A DNA stretch of 6,407 bases from Lachnospiraceae bacterium UBA7480 (GTDB lineage: Bacteria; Bacillota; Clostridia; Lachnospirales; Lachnospiraceae). The stretch covers positions 1-6,407 of the forward strand of contig DLOQ01000150.1 of the NCBI GenBank assembly GCA_002479655.1, in the 5' to 3' direction. The translations under genes were made by a program, and so were the position numbers. Within the stretch, counting starts at the first letter, position 1, and every line of letters begins with the position of its first letter. Under the pieces are notes generated by a model. It was given only the letters and a program-made list of their open reading frames with translations, made no database searches and had not been told where the DNA came from. Of this stretch, positions 1-5,490 are shown one piece after another.

Positions 1-17
1 TCAATCTTATTTTTCAA
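1..17 (-). CDS. Probable start of a fourth operon gene, cut by the window edge
   Basis: Downstream of the adaptor gene on the minus strand there is a strong Shine-Dalgarno GGAGG (28-24), then six bases, then TTG at 17-15 followed by AAA AAT AAG ATT and the window edge. This would read M-K-N-K-I. The gap to the adaptor stop codon is 42 bp, so it would belong to the same operon. An ATG at 30-28 overlaps the GGAGG but runs into TAG after two further codons, so it is not a competitor. Nothing about the product can be seen. By context an ABC ATPase, a MacB/FtsX-type permease or a solute-binding protein would be plausible, but this is inference only. Confidence 0.45.
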
Positions 18-59
18 TCTAATCCTCCATGTCGCGGCTCTGCTGCAACTTAACTCACA

Positions 60-1550
60 CTATTCTCTGTATCTGACGGTATCACCCGCTTCCACCGGCT
101 TAGTGCTGCCGGTGATGATCTGCTCTTTTCCCGTCAGTCCCCCTGTGACCACCGCATGGGAGGAATTGGAATCCTGGATCTTTACGGGAACCCGTCCGGC
201 CACCATTTCTTCACCCAGAATCCCTTTCTTATATACGACAATCAGTATAAACGCTCCGTTTCTGTCGCTTCTGACCGCTTCAATCGGTATGGAATATCCC
301 TGCTCTGATGATTTAGCGGTAAATTTGAGCAGCACCTTCATACCGGGCAGATAAACGTCTCCTTCAGGCTCTATCCTAATACGATAGATATTCTCCTTGA
401 CATCATAATTAATAGAACTTACGGAGCACATTTCCGAATTGTCACTTAACATCACTTCCACTCTGGATCCTTCCGAGATATATTTCACTTCCTCCTCCGC
501 AGCATCCGCATCAATGTAAAATCCGCTGACACTGTCCGTCACGGAAAAAGCTGCCGTATCTGCGGAATATCCGCCTGCCGCTATATTGACTGTTATGATC
601 TCCCCTTCCATATCAGAATATACAATACCGTCCGCAGCAACCAGAAGTTCGATCTCTTCCATCCGTTTTTTCAGACCTTCTATTTCCGTATTCATACGGT
701 ATACATCGGTTTCCCCCATAATACCGCTCTCCGCTGTTGCAAGATCCATCTTTATATCGTCCAATTCCGTCTGCAGGCGTTCAAGGTCACTCTCTGCTAT
801 TTTTAACAGTTCTTCCTTATTGCCGGAAGCCTCAAAATTCTGAAGCAGCATACTTTCTGTCTGCAGCTGTTGCAGGCGCATATTGTTAGACGTAATCAGA
901 TCATTATAATAATTTATCTCTGCCTGTTCCATCTGCCGCGTCAACTGATTCTGAAAGGAAAGATTCAGGATATTGATCTTTTCCACTTCATAGGCAATGG
1001 CTTCTTCCCTCTCCTGACGTTCCTGTTCGATCTCATTTTCCAGACCATTGATATAATCCTCCTGTTCCGTGATCAAGACTTCATATGCTTCCATATCAGT
1101 TTTTGCCTGATCCCGATTCGAACGGTTCCGCCAGTTATCTGCCCTTTGCAGTTCACACAGATGCAGCTGCTGCCCTTTTTCCGCATATTCCTCCTCCAGC
1201 GTATTTACGTTGTACTTTAACAGTGCCGTTCCCGGTTCGATATGATCCTTTTCGGAAACATAGATCTCATCGATCAGGAACCCGCCCTGTACATAGATCT
1301 GCTGCTCACGATCCGCCTTGACCCAGCCATCCATAACAACGATATGCTCTATGGGCTGTGTGGAAGGCGTTACCGTCTCAATATAAGGCGTCAGTATGGC
1401 GCTGGCTGCTCTTGACAGAAAAGAACACGTGATCACGCATATGATAAATACGGCAAGCACCTTCCTGTTTCCTGTTTTATCCCTGCTCCTTATCTTTCTT
1501 TTTATTCCCCGGATGATACCGTTTAATGCTTTATACCCTCTCTTAATCAT
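60..1550 (-). CDS. HlyD/MacA-type membrane fusion (adaptor) protein
   Basis: A 496-residue periplasmic-adaptor-like protein, here anchored on the outer face of a single membrane. Visible layout: a very basic cytoplasmic tail (about 1-30, many K/R), one transmembrane anchor (about 31-52), the first half of a lipoyl/barrel-sandwich domain (about 70-117), a long Glu/Gln-rich coiled-coil hairpin (about 118-305), the second lipoyl half (about 303-340, containing AADGIVYS), a beta-barrel-like region (about 342-412) and a C-terminal membrane-proximal region with IPIEAV and a final VEAGDTVRYRE. The family usually links an ABC or RND transporter to its extracytoplasmic path; in Gram-positives, YknX-type adaptors work with MacB/FtsX-like permeases. 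The chosen ATG is at 1550-1548: GGAGG at 1563-1559 lies 8 bases before it, and it overlaps the stop of the upstream permease gene (ATGATTAA), typical of translational coupling. A longer reading from 1565 would put the start on top of that ribosome binding site. The coiled coil is long for a Gram-positive adaptor. Family assignment is firm; substrate and partner are unknown. Confidence 0.85.
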   Translation of the reverse strand: MIKRGYKALNGIIRGIKRKIRSRDKTGNRKVLAVFIICVITCSFLSRAASAILTPYIETVTPSTQPIEHIVVMDGWVKADREQQIYVQGGFLIDEIYVSEKDHIEPGTALLKYNVNTLEEEYAEKGQQLHLCELQRADNWRNRSNRDQAKTDMEAYEVLITEQEDYINGLENEIEQERQEREEAIAYEVEKINILNLSFQNQLTRQMEQAEINYYNDLITSNNMRLQQLQTESMLLQNFEASGNKEELLKIAESDLERLQTELDDIKMDLATAESGIMGETDVYRMNTEIEGLKKRMEEIELLVAADGIVYSDMEGEIITVNIAAGGYSADTAAFSVTDSVSGFYIDADAAEEEVKYISEGSRVEVMLSDNSEMCSVSSINYDVKENIYRIRIEPEGDVYLPGMKVLLKFTAKSSEQGYSIPIEAVRSDRNGAFILIVVYKKGILGEEMVAGRVPVKIQDSNSSHAVVTGGLTGKEQIITGSTKPVEAGDTVRYRE

Positions 1551-2388
1551 TGACCGAACCTCCATCTACAGAAAATCCATTCTCTAAAGCATTCCTTCCC
1601 GCCGCAAATGCGACAATGGCCGGAATCATACTAAATAAGGAAAATGCAAATGACCTTCCCAGACTGCCTCTTGCAAATTCCGGAAGATATATGGAAAGAG
1701 GCGATATCCAGGCATCCCGGATAAATACCACAGGCTGCTCTACCATATTCCAATATTCCAAAAATCCAAGAAGCATGGCTGCCAAAATGCCCTCTCTGGA
1801 CATGGGAACGCCGATACTGATAAAGATCCTGAATCCCGACGCCCCGTCGATCTTTGCCGCCTCTATCACTTCATTAGGCATCTGTTCAAAAGACTGATAC
1901 ATAATAAATACCGGAAATGTTGAAAATACCATCGGCAGGATCAGGCTCCACAGGGTATTGATCATGTTCATTCCGTTCAGCACAATATACTGGGACAGCA
2001 TGGTCACCTGAAAAGGAAGCAGCATGCAGAATATGTATATCGCATATAAGATCTTCCCCAGCCTGCCCCGGTATCTTGCCAGCCCCCATGCCGCCGGTAC
2101 GGCAAATAAAAGCTGGCCAATGGCGATCGTCACCGTAAGCTTGATGGAATTACCAAAGAGGACATAATATTCCGGCGTATCCAGCAAAAGCTCCACAATA
2201 TTTCTGAACGTGGGATACTGCGGCATGATCCTCCATGAGGCATATCCTTCCCGTTCTCCCAAGATCGATCCGATCAGCCCGTATAATTCAGCATTTCCCA
2301 TCAGACTTCCGATCAGTATAATAAAAATCGGAGACACACAGATAACCGCCCAGACGACAGCCACGCATTTTGCGATCCGTCTTAACAT
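1543..2388 (-). CDS. ABC transporter permease, MalG/LacG (carbohydrate) type
   Basis: A 281-residue integral membrane permease of the binding-protein-dependent importer class (BPD_transp_1, MalG-like), close to the usual family length of about 275-280. It has an N-terminal transmembrane helix (about 9-29), an extracytoplasmic stretch (about 35-75), and further helices at about 82-102, 113-133, 143-165, 198-215 and 246-265. The cytoplasmic EAA loop that docks on the ATPase is clear: EAAKIDGASG at 176-185, followed by an I-G-V-P about ten residues later. The frame is open up to 2535, but that would overlap the upstream permease gene by 113 bp and add a hydrophilic, atypical N-terminus. ATG at 2388 gives a normal MalG start, with AAAGGAG at 2408-2402 ahead of it (13-base gap, rather long). 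A GTG at 2400 is only one base from that site. It would pair with the MalF-type permease upstream to form a heterodimeric channel. Substrate unknown; sugar or oligosaccharide is the family default. Confidence 0.88.
   Translation of the reverse strand: MLRRIAKCVAVVWAVICVSPIFIILIGSLMGNAELYGLIGSILGEREGYASWRIMPQYPTFRNIVELLLDTPEYYVLFGNSIKLTVTIAIGQLLFAVPAAWGLARYRGRLGKILYAIYIFCMLLPFQVTMLSQYIVLNGMNMINTLWSLILPMVFSTFPVFIMYQSFEQMPNEVIEAAKIDGASGFRIFISIGVPMSREGILAAMLLGFLEYWNMVEQPVVFIRDAWISPLSIYLPEFARGSLGRSFAFSLFSMIPAIVAFAAGRNALENGFSVDGGSVND
1558..1563 (-). promoter_or_regulatory. Ribosome binding site deciding the adaptor start
   Basis: GGAGGT on the minus strand lies 7-8 bases before ATG at 1550 and inside the last codons of the upstream permease gene. 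It supports the inner start over the ATG at 1565, which directly abuts it. Confidence 0.75.
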
Positions 2389-2422
2389 ATTGTTTGGCAC
2401 GCTCCTTTCTCTGTCTGCGAAT

Positions 2423-3325
2423 TTATGCTTCCCCTGCCTCTTCCTGCCCTGCATCATCCGGTTCGAAAGAATACACTCTCTTTTTTTCTCTGGGCTCAAT
2501 CTTGGAAATCCATAGCAGGATTCCAAGCATTGCAAAGAGGAATACCGCAGTTACGCAGGAAGCCGCTGACAGTTTATTAATGTCTAACTTGGAAAACCAG
2601 TTATTAAACAAATGCTGCAGCATATAAATGTTTTCATCCGGATAGGCTCCCACAAGCAGATAGACTTCCCGGTAAACCTTAAATGAATTCACCAGCGACA
2701 GGACTGTAATGATATACGCCGCCTTCCGCAGATTGGGCAGAACCATACGGGTAAATATTTTAAGACACCCAGCGCCGTCTATTTTTGCTGCTTCATAGAT
2801 GTTTTCCGGGATAGAACCCAATGCGGAAAGCCAGATCAGCATATTATATCCCATATTTTTCCAAAGATAGGTACCGATCAGCAGATACATAGCAGCTTCG
2901 CCTGTCATAAAATGAACCGGCTCTCTCCCATATGCCGTCAACAGTCCGTTGATAACGCCTGCGTCTTCAAACAGCATCCGCCATACCACCATCATTGCAT
3001 TGGACGGAACAGCCATAGGAACGATAAACGCAAATCGTATCAGACTGTTTTTCATACGGCTGACCGTATAAGCAAGAAGCAGCGACAGAACAAAGATCAG
3101 TGGAATACTTACCGCGTCAAAAAATAAAGTATTCTTCACGGCAAGCTGAAACGGCATATTGACAAAAACAGCCTTATAATTCTCCAATCCCACGAAACGG
3201 GAAGCGCTTCCGTCCATAAAGGAACGCCGCATCACATCCAGAAGCGGAATAATGATAAATATCATGATTCCTGCCATGCCGGGAATGATATAAAAAAGAA
3301 AACGATTATTTTTATGTAATTTCAT
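2423..3325 (-). CDS. ABC transporter permease, MalF/LacF (carbohydrate) type
   Basis: A 300-residue permease, first gene of the leftward operon. It fits the six-helix MalF/UgpA/LacF group: first helix about 9-30 (LFYIIPGMAGIMIFIIIP, typical of these proteins), then about 66-88, 97-117, 145-168, 200-220 and 254-273. The EAA loop reads EAAKIDGAG at 178-186 and ends in VLP at 195-197, as expected for ATPase docking. The region before helix 2 contains GLENYKAVF, a common family element. The C-terminus is an unusual acidic tail (EPDDAGQEEAGEA). The start ATG at 3325 has AAAGGGA at 3339-3333, seven bases upstream, and follows a promoter in the divergent intergenic region. The second permease starts 34 bp after its stop. 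No solute-binding protein gene precedes it, which is unusual for this family, where the binding protein normally comes first. Family is certain, substrate is not. Confidence 0.9.
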   Translation of the reverse strand: MKLHKNNRFLFYIIPGMAGIMIFIIIPLLDVMRRSFMDGSASRFVGLENYKAVFVNMPFQLAVKNTLFFDAVSIPLIFVLSLLLAYTVSRMKNSLIRFAFIVPMAVPSNAMMVVWRMLFEDAGVINGLLTAYGREPVHFMTGEAAMYLLIGTYLWKNMGYNMLIWLSALGSIPENIYEAAKIDGAGCLKIFTRMVLPNLRKAAYIITVLSLVNSFKVYREVYLLVGAYPDENIYMLQHLFNNWFSKLDINKLSAASCVTAVFLFAMLGILLWISKIEPREKKRVYSFEPDDAGQEEAGEA

Positions 3326-3364
3326 ATTCCCGTCCCTTTAGCCCTTCCGCTTTTATCTGTTTCC

Positions 3365-3396
3365 ATTATACCTCTGTTTCTTTTTTCAAAAATCAA
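3365..3396 (-). promoter_or_regulatory. Promoter of the leftward transporter operon
   Basis: A perfect -10 box TATAAT sits at 3370-3365 on the minus strand, about 40 bases before the permease start. The -35 is poor: TTGATT (3396-3391) has a 20-base spacer, and TTGAAA (3389-3384) only 13. A perfect -10 without a well-placed -35 is what an activator-dependent promoter looks like, and the phased repeats lie just upstream (3402-3440). Predicted transcript start is around 3358, giving a leader of about 33 bases. Confidence 0.6.
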
Positions 3397-3401
3397 AGGA
3401 A

Positions 3402-3440
3402 TCTCTAAACACAGTCTTATTTTCTCTAATTTTTCTCTAA
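3402..3440. promoter_or_regulatory. Phased direct repeats, candidate response-regulator operator
   Basis: The heptamer TCTCTAA (TTAGAGA on the minus strand) occurs exactly at 3402-3408, 3423-3429 and 3434-3440, spaced 21 and 11 bp. A degenerate copy, AGTCTTA (4 of 7), fills the vacant position at 3413-3419, so the set has steps of 11, 10 and 11 bp, one helical turn each. OmpR/PhoB-family regulators bind such head-to-tail repeats with about 11-bp period. The block lies between the two divergent promoters, at about -47 to -79 from the leftward start and about -52 to -84 from the rightward start. That the neighbouring regulator binds here is inference. Confidence 0.6.
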
Positions 3441-3453
3441 ATTGCATTTCCTG

Positions 3454-3482
3454 TTACCGTTTTGGGAAAAATATGCTACACT
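3454..3482 (+). promoter_or_regulatory. Candidate promoter of the two-component operon
   Basis: An extended -10, TGC followed by TACACT (3477-3482), has a weak -35, TTACCG (3454-3459), 17 bases upstream. Predicted start is around 3489, with a leader of about 44 bases. TATGCT (3472-3477) is an alternative -10 but has no -35 at usual spacing. Both elements are weak, which suits activation from the upstream repeats. Confidence 0.4.
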
Positions 3483-3496
3483 GGAACCAGATTTTA

Positions 3497-3515
3497 GATT
3501 CCACAAAGCGGAATC
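3497..3515 (+). repeat. Short inverted repeat in the response-regulator leader
   Basis: GATTCC (3497-3502) and GGAATC (3510-3515) are perfect reverse complements separated by seven bases, ACAAAGC. The stem would lie in the transcribed leader and end two bases before the GGAGG ribosome binding site (3518-3522). With only 6 bp it is a weak hairpin. It is not a terminator because no T-run follows. It could be an RNA element near the ribosome site, a DNA operator, or chance. Confidence 0.35.
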
Positions 3516-3532
3516 ATGGAGGATAGCAAGAA

Positions 3533-4201
3533 GTGAAATTACTGCTGATAGAAGATGATGAGCTCTTATGCCAGTCGCTGGCTTTTCAGTTTCAAAAAGA
3601 AAATGCGGAATGCCATATCTGTAAAAACGGCCTGAGCGGATATCAGGCCTTCCTCGAAAACAATTTTGACATCATTATTATAGACAGGATGCTGCCGGAC
3701 ATAGACGGCATTGATATTTTAAAAAAAATAAAAAAGGAATCCATAGATACGCCGGTCATTCTCCTGACCGCACTGGGATCTCTGACAGACAGGGTGACCG
3801 GACTTGACAGCGGGGCTGACGACTATATAACAAAGCCATTTGAATTTAACGAATTGATGGCAAGGATTAGGGTGCAGATCCGTCATACCAGATCTTCTTC
3901 CAAAAAATATGACTATGAGGATATTACCTATCAGCCTTCCAGCCATACCATCTTATGCAACGATCAGACCGTACAGCTTTCCAAGCGGGAAGCCAATGTT
4001 TTTGAAGTCCTTCTTTCCGATGCCGGCAATACCGTTATCCGGGAACAGATCATCAGACAGGCATGGGGCGAAGATACCCTGATCGAAGACGGCAATCTTG
4101 ATAATTATATTTACTTTCTCAGGAAACGCCTTACCGCCATAGGAAGCTCTCTCATCATCAAAACGATACACGGGGTTGGATATAAATTATGTCGAAAATA
4201 A
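3533..4201 (+). CDS. OmpR/PhoB-family response regulator
   Basis: A 222-residue DNA-binding response regulator, the cytoplasmic output of a two-component system. The receiver domain (1 to about 115) has all key residues: acidic pair D8/D9, phosphoacceptor D51 in IIIIDRMLPDIDG, T79 and K101 in the KPF motif. The C-terminal winged helix (about 127-222) has SKREANVFEVLL, the recognition-helix region NLDNYIYFLRKRL, and the wing TIHGVGYKL typical of the Trans_reg_C fold. Length is normal for the family. It starts with GTG at 3533, with GGAGG at 3518-3522 ten bases ahead; an ATG at 3516 overlapping that site is out of frame and stops quickly. The sensor kinase gene begins inside its last codons. 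It is divergent from the transporter operon and probably regulates it through the repeats at 3402-3440; this target is inferred. Confidence 0.95.
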   Translation: MKLLLIEDDELLCQSLAFQFQKENAECHICKNGLSGYQAFLENNFDIIIIDRMLPDIDGIDILKKIKKESIDTPVILLTALGSLTDRVTGLDSGADDYITKPFEFNELMARIRVQIRHTRSSSKKYDYEDITYQPSSHTILCNDQTVQLSKREANVFEVLLSDAGNTVIREQIIRQAWGEDTLIEDGNLDNYIYFLRKRLTAIGSSLIIKTIHGVGYKLCRK

Positions 4202-5490
4202 CTGCATATAAAAAAACAGAGCAGAAACTGACTGTCTATGCATCCGTCTTTATTTCGCTGGTCATTACCATCATCGGGATCCTCTTTTCCTATCTGACCT
4301 ACCGGAATATGCTTGCTTCCACGATGACCGCCTTTACCAACGATATCAACAATATCCTTGTCTATATCAAAAATACGCCTGTCATTTATCACAATATCAT
4401 CAATCAATATACGGAAAAAAACTATCAGATCTTTATCGAAAGCAATGATCAGATCACCCGGTTTGACGCTGCAAACAATATCGCTGACAGCGATATGCTT
4501 CTTGAAGAGGTGAAGGCGGCTGCCAAGGAACAATATGGATTTTCTTTCACGGGATCCGGATCTGCCTATGTCATCCGCCATATTGAATTCCGGTATCGCG
4601 GCATGGACCATACCCGGTTCTACGTCAGTATAGCACAGATCAACAACGATAACGCCGATCTGACTGTTACGATCCTGTATCCCATTACACAAAATATGCG
4701 GGAAATCTTTCGCACGATCCTCCTGATTGCGCTGATTACGATCTGCGGCGATATCGTCCTGTGTACCGCCGCTTCACTGTCCATCCGGAAACTGCTGCAG
4801 CCGATCTCGGAATCCTACCGGAAACAAAACGATTTTATTGCCGTGGCGTCCCATGAATTAAAAACTCCGCTTGCCATCATCCTATCCAGCTTATCAGCCA
4901 TGACCAGATCCAACGAAACGGAATTTTATCATCATCAGTCGATCGCACGGGATGAATGCAGGCGGATGTCCGCACTGATGGAAGATATGCTCTGTCTTGC
5001 CCAGGCGGATCAGAATGTCCTGACTCTGTCATTATCTGAAGTACATATAGAGGATATCATTATTGACTGCTATAACCATTTTGAACGCCTTGTATATGAA
5101 AAAGGGCTGAAATTTCACGTCCATATCACTGACAATATCCCGCCCTGCTCATTAGACCGCAATAAAATAATGCAGCTGCTGATCATACTGTTAGACAATG
5201 CCCTAAGCTACACCAGACAGGGAAGCATCACCCTCTCCTGCGATTATGACGGCAGATATCTGCTTCTTGGCGTCGCGGACACCGGGATCGGAATCCCGGA
5301 CTGTAACAAAAAGATAGTATTTGACCGTTTCTACAGTTCGGACAAGTCCCATACCTCACGCAGACATCAGGGACTGGGGCTGAGCATTGCAAAAGAAATT
5401 ACGGATATCCACAAGGGAACCATCTCCATATCCGATACGCCGGGCGGCGGCACCACCGTAACGGTATCGCTGCCCCTAAAGTATCGTTAG
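4189..5490 (+). CDS. Membrane sensor histidine kinase
   Basis: A 433-residue HisKA-class sensor kinase, partner of the preceding regulator. Layout: a short cytoplasmic tail, first transmembrane helix (about 15-37), an extracytoplasmic sensor region of about 135 residues (38-172) that I do not recognise, second helix (about 174-197), then the catalytic part. The H-box is ASHELKTPL, with phosphoacceptor H222; the N-box is LLDNALSYT with N337; G1 is DTGIGIP (364-370); the F-box is FDRFYSSD (378-385); G2 is GLGLSIAKE (395-403). All catalytic motifs look intact. Only about 18 residues separate helix 2 from the H-box helix (KQNDFIAVASHE), so a full HAMP domain is absent or very reduced. Its ATG overlaps the regulator gene by 13 bp, with no clear ribosome site of its own, which suggests translational coupling. 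Its TAG stop overlaps the convergent gene's stop. The signal sensed cannot be inferred. Confidence 0.95.
   Translation: MSKITAYKKTEQKLTVYASVFISLVITIIGILFSYLTYRNMLASTMTAFTNDINNILVYIKNTPVIYHNIINQYTEKNYQIFIESNDQITRFDAANNIADSDMLLEEVKAAAKEQYGFSFTGSGSAYVIRHIEFRYRGMDHTRFYVSIAQINNDNADLTVTILYPITQNMREIFRTILLIALITICGDIVLCTAASLSIRKLLQPISESYRKQNDFIAVASHELKTPLAIILSSLSAMTRSNETEFYHHQSIARDECRRMSALMEDMLCLAQADQNVLTLSLSEVHIEDIIIDCYNHFERLVYEKGLKFHVHITDNIPPCSLDRNKIMQLLIILLDNALSYTRQGSITLSCDYDGRYLLLGVADTGIGIPDCNKKIVFDRFYSSDKSHTSRRHQGLGLSIAKEITDIHKGTISISDTPGGGTTVTVSLPLKYR

Noticed and set aside
870..1321. Plus-strand open frames opposite the adaptor gene (also at 103-354, 586-843 and 1396-1587)
   Set aside because: They lie entirely antisense to, or nearly within, a well-supported coding gene, have odd compositions, and show no ribosome sites or recognisable domains.
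2389..2535. Longer start of the second permease at 2535, or GTG at 2400
   Set aside because: The 2535 start overlaps the upstream permease by 113 bp and adds a hydrophilic stretch not typical of MalG proteins; GTG at 2400 is only one base from the Shine-Dalgarno. ATG at 2388 gives the usual length.
1550..2627. Plus-strand frames opposite the permease genes (1550-1897, 2210-2515, 2370-2627)
   Set aside because: They are shadows of the permease coding sequence with no initiation signals or family resemblance.
3326..3532. A riboswitch or small RNA in the divergent intergenic region
   Set aside because: At 207 bp, with two promoters and the repeats filling much of it, only one 6-bp hairpin is visible; no conserved aptamer-like structure or intrinsic terminator is seen.
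4111..4692. A 193-codon minus-strand frame across the regulator/kinase junction
   Set aside because: It is antisense to two strongly supported genes with intact motifs, and its translation shows no domain.
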